From a virus: 64,000 bases of DNA. The notes under the pieces were generated by a model, which was given only the letters and a program-made list of their open reading frames with translations, had not been told where the DNA came from and ran no database searches. Shown here in pieces: positions 13,792-21,107 of the stretch. The stretch covers positions 1-64,000 of the IMG/VR virus record IMGVR_UViG_3300032893_000039; one strand, 5' to 3'. The position numbers and the translations under genes are program-made. Numbering within the stretch: the stretch's first letter is position 1; every line of letters begins with the position of its first letter.

Positions 13792-14199
13792 ATGCGTACT
13801 ATTTCTAAAGGCGATATTTTGATGGGTAACAAGATTCCCATCACCATCGGCATTGAACAACCGTTCGAAGATGCTGATGATTTCTATATGCTCAAAGAAG
13901 AAGACGATAGTAAATGTGTCGTTATTGGTCGCGTTCATATGGCGTCCAAGTATAAGACCATTAACGTTCAGCCTGAACGTGATGAAACCGATCCCGATGT
14001 TCTGCAATACTTCACCGATCTTGGCATGGAAAAATCTTCCATGGGAAAGACTTTCTGGTTTGGTCCGAAGTTCGATACTTTCTCGCTTCTGTTTGTTTCT
14101 GGTCCGTTTGTCGAAGATGAAACCTATAAGTGGCATCCAGACTTTGAAAAACTGCGTCTGGTTCCCAAGCTGTGGGCTGAATTTTTCTATCGAGAATAA
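13792..14199 (+). CDS. Hypothetical protein (135 aa)
   Basis: 135 residues, acidic, mixed alpha/beta (PITIGIEQPFEDADDFYML; FWFGPKFDTFSLLFVSGPF). The ATG at 13792 sits behind cGGAG. The earlier TTG start is not favoured. No family assigned. Confidence 0.7.
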   Translation: MRTISKGDILMGNKIPITIGIEQPFEDADDFYMLKEEDDSKCVVIGRVHMASKYKTINVQPERDETDPDVLQYFTDLGMEKSSMGKTFWFGPKFDTFSLLFVSGPFVEDETYKWHPDFEKLRLVPKLWAEFFYRE

Positions 14200-14252
14200 T
14201 TGGTGGAGTTATCGGCTATGTACTTTGGTTTAATTGGTGAAAAGGAAAGTGT

Positions 14253-14426
14253 ATGACTGGTCAAGAAAAGAAAGCTGTGAAGAACGGTAAGATGTCTAAG
14301 CGTGAGCGTCACAATATCAACGTGGCGCAACGTGCGGCCTTGCATCGGGAGAAGCAGAGTAAGAGTGATCCGAACGCGCGTGACGCGGTACAGCGGCAGA
14401 TTGATGAGATGAGTAGGAGGACATAA
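14253..14426 (+). CDS. Small basic protein (57 aa)
   Basis: 57 residues, strongly basic (QEKKAVKNGKMSKRERHNIN), likely nucleic-acid binding or intrinsically disordered. The start has AAAGGAAAG upstream. A 12-codon ORF (14218-14256) overlaps this start by 4 nt and may couple translation. Confidence 0.6.
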   Translation: MTGQEKKAVKNGKMSKRERHNINVAQRAALHREKQSKSDPNARDAVQRQIDEMSRRT

Positions 14427-14465
14427 AGCTTTTTATCATCACTTACCAAAAAATTTCCCTACCCA

Positions 14466-14495
14466 AGGCTACCTGAAATATGGTAGCCTTTTTCT
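14466..14495 (+). terminator. Intrinsic terminator
   Basis: Stem AGGCTACC/GGTAGCCT with an 8-nt loop followed by TTTTTC. Confidence 0.85.
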
Positions 14496-14527
14496 TAGGC
14501 AAAATCGCCTTTATGGGAGTTAGTGAT

Positions 14528-15703
14528 ATGACCGAATTAATGCAATGCAATCGTGAGTGGGCAACTCGGAAACCGGACGAGCGTTTCGTCTCCCTGCACG
14601 ACATGTACGCTATGCAGGTACAGGCGCGGCAGGAAAGCCGAGAAATTGTGTCGCCCTGGAATGCTCTTAGCATTCAAGCAACCGACGATGAGGATCTTCT
14701 CTTGGTCGGCGGTAAGGGCGTCGGCTACACCCCTTCTCACTTTGTCATGAATACCCTATGCAGCAAGATTTCCGCGCCGGCTAATTATCTCCGCACCGTT
14801 CCGGCCAAGCTTGCAGCACAATGCCTCAACCATTCCATGCAACAGGCAGACGAAAAGGAAGTAGGGTTGCGCCTGCGGCAGTACAGCGCCGCAGGCGTGG
14901 TGCAACGCTCTGTGAATTCTCTCAACGGCCCAAAGTATGGCCGCGTATGGAATGATGAAATCACCGGCCTAATGCTGTCCCGCGGGATTGATGGTGTTAC
15001 CGGCGACTGGCGCATTCCTGGCGAATTTGGCCAAGATGTGACCATCACCAAAGACAACACCACTCTCTATTCTTCCGATCACGACATGTTTATCTTCCTG
15101 GCGGATGAAAAGAACCGGATCGAACTTCCCAACCGCCGCAATGGTAAGTCCGGTTCGCTGGCGCGTGGCTTCTTCATCAAGAATTCCGAAGTCGGCGCGT
15201 CCCGCCTCGTCATCACTACTTTCCTCTTCGACTACGCATGTTCCAACCGCATCGTGTGGGGCGCGGAGCAAGTCATGGAAGTAAGCATTCGGCATACTTC
15301 CAAAGCGCCGGGACTCTGGCTTGATCGCACAATGCCAGCCCTGGAAGCGTACCATAACGCCAGCGTTCGGCCTATCGAGGATGGGTTGCGCGCGGCGCAA
15401 CAGATCGTACTCGAAGCGCCCAAGATCATTGACATGGTAGGCAACATCGTCGGCAAACGCAGCGTGCCGATCGTTCAAGCCGCGCACCTGGAAGATGAAG
15501 GTCGCCCAATGGAAACCCTGTGGGATGTAGTTACTGGCATTACAGCTTACTCCCGTACCATCCAATATACCGACGAGCGTATGGTACTCGACAAAGCCGC
15601 CGGCGACCTTCTGGCAACTGTTGCGCCGAAAGCCTCCCTCCTCTCCCTTCCGGCTCCTTCTAAAACTACCAAGGGCTACACCGGCCCCGTCATCGATTTC
15701 TGA
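14528..15703 (+). CDS. DUF932-type phage/plasmid protein
   Basis: 391 residues from the ATG at 14528, behind GGGAG. The sequence follows the DUF932 (phage/plasmid-like TIGR03299) layout: an N-terminal region ending in SKISAPANYLRTVP, a YGRVWND segment near residue 135, and a C-terminal ITAYSRTIQYTDERMVLDKAAGDLL. These proteins are widespread on phages and plasmids. Their biochemical role is not established. Flanked by terminators on both sides, so an independent unit. Confidence 0.8.
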   Translation: MTELMQCNREWATRKPDERFVSLHDMYAMQVQARQESREIVSPWNALSIQATDDEDLLLVGGKGVGYTPSHFVMNTLCSKISAPANYLRTVPAKLAAQCLNHSMQQADEKEVGLRLRQYSAAGVVQRSVNSLNGPKYGRVWNDEITGLMLSRGIDGVTGDWRIPGEFGQDVTITKDNTTLYSSDHDMFIFLADEKNRIELPNRRNGKSGSLARGFFIKNSEVGASRLVITTFLFDYACSNRIVWGAEQVMEVSIRHTSKAPGLWLDRTMPALEAYHNASVRPIEDGLRAAQQIVLEAPKIIDMVGNIVGKRSVPIVQAAHLEDEGRPMETLWDVVTGITAYSRTIQYTDERMVLDKAAGDLLATVAPKASLLSLPAPSKTTKGYTGPVIDF

Positions 15704-15734
15704 TTGACGCTGCGCTTATTTTTTACTACACCTC

Positions 15735-15761
15735 GGGAGGGAATAATTTCCCTCCCTTTTT
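15735..15761 (+). terminator. Intrinsic terminator
   Basis: A 9-bp stem, GGGAGGGAA/TTCCCTCCC, with a TAAT loop and a TTTTT tract. Confidence 0.85.
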
Positions 15762-15776
15762 CTATGGAGGAATATC

Positions 15777-15983
15777 ATGGTAGTAATGAAGCGCCATCGG
15801 GATCACTGGGCCGTGGAGTTCCACGAAGGGCCGCACAATGAACTGGTCGGAATGATCCGGGCGAACAACCGCGCCGAAGTTGACCTCATTGCCGACTACG
15901 AAGCCGGCCTCATCGACGATCTGCCGCGCCGGCTCAACCTTGCCGATCTTGCCTATTGGGGCATTGACACGCTCATGCAGTAA
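15777..15983 (+). CDS. Small hypothetical protein (68 aa)
   Basis: 68 residues, starting behind GGAGG. The pattern HWAVEFHEGPHNELVGMI then NRAEVDLIADYEAG suggests a beta-beta-alpha fold. It has terminators immediately before and after. Not recognised. Confidence 0.65.
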   Translation: MVVMKRHRDHWAVEFHEGPHNELVGMIRANNRAEVDLIADYEAGLIDDLPRRLNLADLAYWGIDTLMQ

Positions 15984-16009
15984 ATCTCTCCCCACCCCCA
16001 CCAAATCCC

Positions 16010-16045
16010 AAGGGCCGGACCCATCACAGATCCGGCCCTTTTCTT
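16010..16045 (+). terminator. Intrinsic terminator
   Basis: A 10-bp stem, AAGGGCCGGA/TCCGGCCCTT, followed by TTCTT. It also lies just beyond the end of the leftward island, so it may act for both directions. Confidence 0.8.
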
Positions 16046-16054
16046 ATCTAATCA

Positions 16055-16189
16055 TCAACGCCATGGCATAATGTTCTTTCCCAATCCTTCCCCTAAATTC
16101 TCCCTCCGCAAATATCTCCGCACACAATTCCACCAATCTCCTTGAATAAACTTAATATTCAACTCAATATTCCTATGAATTACCTTCAT
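16055..16189 (-). CDS. Small hypothetical protein of the leftward island (44 aa)
   Basis: A 44-residue ORF (MKVIHRNIEL...KNIMPWR), Arg/Trp-rich, overlapping the end of the 176-aa gene by 17 nt. The ribosome binding site (GGTGAGAG) is moderate. It shares the purine-rich sense strand of its neighbour, which supports it being coding. Confidence 0.5.
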   Translation of the reverse strand: MKVIHRNIELNIKFIQGDWWNCVRRYLRRENLGEGLGKNIMPWR

Positions 16190-16703
16190 TTCTCTCACCC
16201 CTCAATCTCAATTCCCTATTCGCTGCCCTTTCAATAAAAGCTTTTTTATCTATTTCATTCAAATTAGATTGAGAAATAATCTCTGCCAATTCCTCTCTTC
16301 TTTCCTCCGAACAATCCTTAAACACCGAATGAGTACACAAATCCGCAATTATCATATAATACTCATACGGCCTTTCCTTTTCCTTCTTCCCCACTGCCTT
16401 CCCACTTTCCTGTGCAATAACTTCTTGCCTATCCTCTTCCACAATCTTTGCAATTCTCTTCCTCTTCTTCTCCCTTTCCATCCTTACCCAATTTTTACTA
16501 AACCCTTCCATTCTAACTCTACTCTCCGTCATATCAACATACCCTCCCTTAAGCACATTCCTCCCCAACCCTTCCCAATCATCAATACTTCTTTCCTCTT
16601 TCTCAAGTAACATCTTAACTGCATCTACTATATCCCTCACTCTATTCCCCGCCTCAATTCCTTCTTCAAGACAAGCAAAGAAAGTCTCTTTCAAGATTGG
16701 CAT
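16173..16703 (-). CDS. Hypothetical charged helical protein in a strand-reversed island (176 aa)
   Basis: 176 residues from an ATG behind ACGGAG. A longer GTG start 14 codons earlier is weaker. Very rich in Glu, Lys and Arg (REKKRKRIAKIVEEDRQEVI) and largely helical. It is the only sizeable leftward gene between 10 and 53 kb, and its sense strand is almost purely purine. Both features suggest separate acquisition. No family recognised. Confidence 0.65.
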   Translation of the reverse strand: MPILKETFFACLEEGIEAGNRVRDIVDAVKMLLEKEERSIDDWEGLGRNVLKGGYVDMTESRVRMEGFSKNWVRMEREKKRKRIAKIVEEDRQEVIAQESGKAVGKKEKERPYEYYMIIADLCTHSVFKDCSEERREELAEIISQSNLNEIDKKAFIERAANRELRLRGERNEGNS

Positions 16704-16890
16704 TTGATACTCCGTTATTACTATGAAAAGTGGGCCGGGCACCACAATGCCTTCATCATAGCCTTATATCCTCGCTACATCCACTTCAATCTCCCCTCTC
16801 CTTTCCTCCCCTTATAAATCCCCTTCCAGCCCCCTGTGACATCCTTGCCACACTGTTGCTTCCTTGCTTGTCTATCTTTCTAGTGTATTC

Positions 16891-16906
16891 AAAAAAAAAA
16901 AAAAAA
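16891..16906 (+). repeat. A16 homopolymer tract
   Basis: Sixteen consecutive adenines at the point where strand composition switches from pyrimidine-rich to purine-rich. It could bend DNA or exclude nucleoid proteins. Length may vary between reads. Confidence 0.9.
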
Positions 16907-16921
16907 GAAAATCTATAGAAA

Positions 16922-16957
16922 TAGTAGACTAATCTTTTCCACCAATCTAGTAGACTA
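16922..16957 (+). repeat. Direct repeat TAGTAGACTA, two copies
   Basis: Identical 10-bp copies at 16922-16931 and 16948-16957, 26 bp apart centre to centre (about 2.5 helical turns). Possible protein-binding sites next to the A16 tract. Confidence 0.6.
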
Positions 16958-17482
16958 GTCATATATGCAAGGGATAGAGATTTATATGAAGGGGAGATAA
17001 GGGAGGATTAGGGGAAGGATTTAGTAAGGGATATGAAAGGGAGGGAGGATTAGGCAACGCCGTGCCCGCCCCTTACCTCGCCCGACCCGCGCGGCGCTTC
17101 GTAGTAAGCAAAGAGGGTATTGCCAGTTCCATACATCATCCACGGATCTACTCGCACCCTGAGCCTTCCTATCGCCTCGATGGGCCACACGGCTTTAGTA
17201 GTTCCCTTCCTTCTCACTACCCCATTGACATAAATATGCCTCTAAAAGGCGATAAGAGCGTCGCTGGTGCGCGAAACGCCCTCTTCGCTACTACCATACC
17301 CTCCCGCCCCACTTCGCAATTTGTCTACTATTTGTTCCTATAAAATGCATCGACATGCGAAATAGTGGTTGACACGCATACCCATACCATGCTCTTCATC
17401 CCCTCAAGGGCAAGCGGTGCCCTTGGCTCTTTGACAAGTGAACCAGCTACTATCCTTTCCTCTTTCTCATTGTGAGGTAATT

Positions 17483-17716
17483 ATGTATCAGTGTGCAAAT
17501 CTCGCTGCCAAATTTGTGGAGCGTGCAGAATTCCACGGTCTCAAAGGCAAGAAGCGTGACGACGAGGCAATTGCCTACTTCTGTGGTGCCGCGCAAGTTA
17601 CCGAATTCACCGGCCCACTATCCCTTCATGAAGAACTGCTGCGTGTCCTTACACTCAAGATCTGCACACGCGGCTACAAAGCCGTTCAAGAGATAGCTAA
17701 CACTCTCACAAAGTAA
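17483..17716 (+). CDS. Hypothetical protein (77 aa)
   Basis: 77 residues starting at the ATG behind GTGAGGT. A GTG 15 codons upstream gives an implausible extension. The protein looks helical (CANLAAKFVERAEFHGLKG; AYFCGAAQVTEF). Ends at a strong terminator, so probably expressed alone. Confidence 0.7.
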   Translation: MYQCANLAAKFVERAEFHGLKGKKRDDEAIAYFCGAAQVTEFTGPLSLHEELLRVLTLKICTRGYKAVQEIANTLTK

Positions 17717-17719
17717 TCC

Positions 17720-17752
17720 AGTGTCGGGACCGAACATCCCGACACTATTTCT
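17720..17752 (+). terminator. Intrinsic terminator
   Basis: A 10-bp stem, AGTGTCGGGA/TCCCGACACT, followed by ATTTCTT. Confidence 0.75.
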
Positions 17753-17759
17753 TCCTCTC

Positions 17760-18045
17760 CGCACAAAAAAGAAATGTCAAATTGAAGTAAAGAAAGACCC
17801 CACCTTGGGGACATACCCTCCGGGTAGTAGGAATTGCGTATAGGGTACTTCCCCTGTCCCAGGTACTTTTCTGTGGCCCATTATTAAGTACTATTGAAAA
17901 TAATTCAAGAGAAAGATAAATCGTGCCCGGCCTAATTTTCAACTACTATGCATTCACTTCCGGCCCAGGCCCGCGCCCCCACGTTGAGGCCCACTTACGC
18001 CCACTACGTATAGACAAGAAAGCCCTACCGACCCACCATATATAG
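17760..18045. other. Intergenic region before the structural operon
   Basis: No supported gene. Contains a small CCCCA/TGGGG hairpin (17798-17810) and two GGTACTT copies. It leads into the promoter at 18046-18074. Confidence 0.45.
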
Positions 18046-18074
18046 TTGCTTCGCGCGCCCGCACGCGATATACT
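18046..18074 (+). promoter_or_regulatory. Sigma70-like promoter of the packaging/structural genes
   Basis: TTGCTT and TATACT (5/6 of the -10 consensus) with an exact 17-nt spacer. The -10 box ends 6 nt before the ATG at 18081, so the predicted transcription start falls on or beside the start codon. Confidence 0.6.
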
Positions 18075-18080
18075 ATATCC

Positions 18081-18758
18081 ATGAATGGCTCTGACTTGAC
18101 TACTATCCTCAACGCTAAAATCTCCCCGGCCCGAGGTGGCAGAAAGCCTTCGGCACCTTTAACTATTGGTGAGCCACGAGAACTAACAGCGGCGGATTTA
18201 GAAGAACTAATAAATCCCTCAGAGCTTAACTCTGCTCCCAGTCCCCTCCAACGCATTCGTAGTACCCATCATCGCCTCGCGCAACTCGTAGCTGAAGGTC
18301 GTAAGGGAACAGAAATTTCCCTTATCATGGGTTACTCCCAATCTCGCATTTCCATTCTCCAAAACGATCCCGCCTTTCAAGAACTAGTCGCCTTCTATAA
18401 AAATCAGCAGGCGGCTGTTTTTCTTAACGTGCAAGAGCGTCTTGCAGACTTAGGCATGGCTGCGACGGAGGAACTACGCGAGCGTCTGGAAGAAGATCCA
18501 AGCCAATTCACCCACCGCGATTTGATGGAACTGCAAAAAACCACTTTCGACCGCAGCATCGCGCCGCCCAAAGTTACCCAAAATCCCGCTGAGAATATGT
18601 TGGCGCGCATTTTAGTAATGAGCGACGATGAGCGCCGCGCCGAGGCGAGCAATGTACTGCGCAAAATCGAACAACTTGTTGACCGCTCCAGTGAGCCAGA
18701 AATGGTAACTATTAACGGAGTTGCCACAAATGTTACTGATAACATTGTTGATAGTTAA
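18081..18758 (+). CDS. Putative terminase small subunit
   Basis: 225 residues. A helix-turn-helix lies at about 70-95 (GRKGTEISLIMGYSQSRIS), the type small terminases use to bind the packaging site, followed by a long helical oligomerisation region (residues 105-190). The position just before the large terminase supports the call. There is no Shine-Dalgarno sequence and the promoter abuts the ATG, so translation is probably leaderless. Confidence 0.75.
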   Translation: MNGSDLTTILNAKISPARGGRKPSAPLTIGEPRELTAADLEELINPSELNSAPSPLQRIRSTHHRLAQLVAEGRKGTEISLIMGYSQSRISILQNDPAFQELVAFYKNQQAAVFLNVQERLADLGMAATEELRERLEEDPSQFTHRDLMELQKTTFDRSIAPPKVTQNPAENMLARILVMSDDERRAEASNVLRKIEQLVDRSSEPEMVTINGVATNVTDNIVDS

Positions 18759-18769
18759 TCTATCATGTC

Positions 18770-18795
18770 TTTGCCTGTCAATTTATGTAGGCAAA
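18770..18795 (+). other. Small hairpin between terS and the next gene
   Basis: TTTGCCT/AGGCAAA, a 7-bp stem with a 12-nt loop. No U tract. Possibly an mRNA-processing or attenuation element. Confidence 0.3.
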
Positions 18796-18850
18796 TCTGT
18801 GCCTAGCAGTTCTAGGTAAGGGTAGAGATACCCACTTTAGGAGAACTAGT

Positions 18851-19174
18851 ATGTATCTTAAACTTATGTCTTGTGATGATGCTGCCGATCATGATTCTCG
18901 TAAAAGATTTCAACTCTTTGATGAAGTTTCTTCGGTAGAGTTTGAAAGGTACTGGGACAGTACTTGGGATAACATTGCTAAAGATAGACCAAGAGATGCA
19001 CGTTATACCTATCCTGCTGTTAGAGTAACTTTCAAAGATGGCACGGTTGAAACTATTTGTATGCAAGGTAATGCATATGTTTTAAGTGATTCTGGAAAAA
19101 CAATTTCCAGTTATGCTTATGAAGAACTTCCTAGAAGTATTGAACCTCAGTTAGATAAAACTGAAGGTGAATAA
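18851..19174 (+). CDS. Hypothetical protein inserted between terminase genes (107 aa)
   Basis: 107 residues, acidic, with a KTISSYAYEELPRS C-terminus, behind TTTAGGAGAAC. The gene is clearly more AT-rich than terS and terL and interrupts their usual adjacency, as expected of a moron-type insertion. Function unknown. Confidence 0.65.
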   Translation: MYLKLMSCDDAADHDSRKRFQLFDEVSSVEFERYWDSTWDNIAKDRPRDARYTYPAVRVTFKDGTVETICMQGNAYVLSDSGKTISSYAYEELPRSIEPQLDKTEGE

Positions 19175-19193
19175 ATAGTGTGGCGCCGCAATT

Positions 19194-20751
19194 ATGTCTC
19201 TTCCTATCGAATTTCTCAACCTTACAGAAGATCAAATTGCGGCGCTTCCACCTTTGGAACTGGCGAAGCTCTTAGCGGTTATTGAGGCAGAGCAGAAGAT
19301 ACAAAGTCAGACACTTCTGTATCGTCTCTTTCCAGAAACTGGTCCACTTTCTCGTCACAAGTATCCAAAGCATATGGAGTTTTTCAAGGCTGGAGCTTTA
19401 CACCAAGAAAGAGCCTTTATTGCCGCAAATCGCATTGGTAAAACAATGGCCGCTTGTTATGAACTTACTTGTCATATGACGGGCTTCTATCCAAAATGGT
19501 GGGAGGGTCGGCGCTTTTACGAAGGTAATACAGCTTGGGCCAGTGGTGAAGACAGTAAGGCAGTACGTGAAAGTCTTCAACAGACCCTCCTAGGAAAGCC
19601 CGGCGAACCTGGAACTGGTCTAATTCCCGCTGATAATATCATAAACATCACTCCCCGCAGCGGCGTGCCTGATGCAGTAGATACAGTAAGTGTAAAGCAT
19701 TGCTCTGGTGGAACGTGGCGCTTAGTTTTCAAGTCCTATGACCAAGGCCGAGAAAGCTTTCAGGCTTCCAAGGTTGGCGTAGTTCTCTTCGACGAAGAAC
19801 CGCCGCAGCCAATTTATACTGAAGGTCTTACTCGTACTATGTCCACCCACCCCGGCGAGCCCTCTGGATTAGTACTTTGTACCTTCACTCCCCTAAAGGG
19901 TCTGAGTGGAGTAGTACTTAGCTACATGCCGGGCGGCCAGAGATTAGAAGGGGCACTTCCAAATTAGTAAATATGTTGTCTTCGCTACTTGGGATGATGT
20001 GCCACATCTATCAGAAGATGCGAAGGCTTCGCTTGTTTCTTCGTATATGCCAAATGAGCGCGCGGCCCGAACAAAAGGTATTCCGTCACTCGGCGCGGGC
20101 GCAATCTACCCAGTAGAAGAAGATGACATTACTTGCGAGCCCTTTATCATCCCAGCCTATTATAAACACGTCTACGGTCTTGACGTAGGTTGGAACCGTA
20201 CTGCTGCGATTTGGGGTGCATTAGACACTGAAACTGACATTCTTTATCTCTACTCTGAATATTATCGAGGCGAAGCTGAGCCCCCAATTCACGCAGAGGC
20301 TATCAAAACTAGAGGTAAATGGATTCCAGGGGTAATTGACCCTGCCTCCCGTGGCCGAGGTCAAGGTGATGGTAGTAGGCTTCTATTTTCCTATCAGGAA
20401 CTCGGTCTTAATCTAGTTTCCGCCTCCAACGCTGTTGATGATGGTATCTATCGCATTTGGACCCGCCTTTCCACCGGACGCCTAAAGGTTTTTTCTTCTT
20501 GCACTAACTGGCTTGCTGAATATCGAATCTATCGTCGAGATGAGAAGGGTAAGATTGTTAAAAGCAATGACCATTTAATGGATGCGACAAGATATCTTAT
20601 TAACTCTGGCCTTCCTCTCGCCAGCCTTCGCCCCTACGATGAATGGGCCGGGCGTCCCGGAGCCCTCCCACGCTCCAGAATTAACAAGATGAAAGTTGAC
20701 TACGACCCCTATCCCGACCCGACGGCCCATCTTAGTAATACTATTCATTGA
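19194..20751 (+). CDS. Terminase large subunit, read through a +1 frameshift near 19965
   Basis: Two consecutive frames make one protein of about 518 aa, the normal length. The first (19194-19967) has the ATPase: Walker A AANRIGKTMA (about residues 77-86) and Walker B VVLFDEEPP (about 194-202). It ends PGGQRLEGALPN then TAG TAA. The second (19966-20751, +1 frame) continues SKYVVFATWDDVPHLS, the expected next segment, and carries the RNase H-like nuclease (GLDVGWN, VIDPAS, DHLMDATRY). The second part has no good start of its own. Programmed +1 shifting on the TAG codon, a recent mutation or a sequence error are all possible. Confidence 0.85.
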
Positions 20752-20758
20752 GGATAAA

Positions 20759-20884
20759 ATGTCTACGATAACAACAACTATTCCAGGCTATTGGGCATAT
20801 GGTTTCTATCGAGACTATCTTGATGGTGGTAGATATAAATCATATAGATATTTTGTTTCATTTATATATCCAGTAGTAATATAA
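20759..20884 (+). CDS. Small hypothetical protein (41 aa)
   Basis: 41 residues, Tyr-rich (YWAYGFYRDYLDGGRYKSYR), behind TTGAGG. AT-rich compared with the flanking structural genes. Possibly a moron-type insertion between terL and the connector module. Confidence 0.5.
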   Translation: MSTITTTIPGYWAYGFYRDYLDGGRYKSYRYFVSFIYPVVI

Positions 20885-20889
20885 ACATC

Positions 20890-21102
20890 ATGTCATTTCT
20901 AGCCCCTAAAATGCCATCTGCGCCTGCCGCGCCTCCACCACCTCCAATTCCGCCTACCCTCGCCGGTACTGGTGATGCTGGCGCTGCCGCCCGCGCCGCT
21001 GCTGCTACTGCCGGTGGAGCTGGTTTTGATAACACTCTCTTTACTTCACCACAAGGGGCCGCCGCGCCGCCTACGGCTCAGAAAACTTTGTTGGGGCAAT
21101 AG
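20890..21102 (+). CDS. Small Pro/Ala-rich structural-module protein (70 aa)
   Basis: 70 residues with an APAAPPPPPIPPT tract at 12-24, an Ala-rich helix and a C-terminal KTLLGQ. Proteins of this look sit directly before connector genes in many podoviruses. The sequence fits that class, but the role is unproven. Confidence 0.65.
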   Translation: MSFLAPKMPSAPAAPPPPPIPPTLAGTGDAGAAARAAAATAGGAGFDNTLFTSPQGAAAPPTAQKTLLGQ

Positions 21103-21107
21103 TATCA

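Larger units (their letters stand above)
16746..17482. other. Intergenic region between divergent genes
   Basis: About 740 bp with no supported gene. The left half is pyrimidine-rich on the plus strand and 16961-17055 is purine-rich. Between them are an A16 tract and two TAGTAGACTA copies. Further right are a TTGACA (17369-17374), an 8-bp hairpin CAAGGGCA/TGCCCTTG (17405-17425) and another TTGACA at 17431-17436. No good -10 box follows either TTGACA. This could be a divergent control region or an origin. Confidence 0.5.

Noticed and set aside
17062-17343. 93-aa rightward ORF in the intergenic region
   Set aside because: Starts at GTG without a ribosome binding site, has Pro/Ser-rich composition typical of random translation, and lies in a compositionally biased control region.
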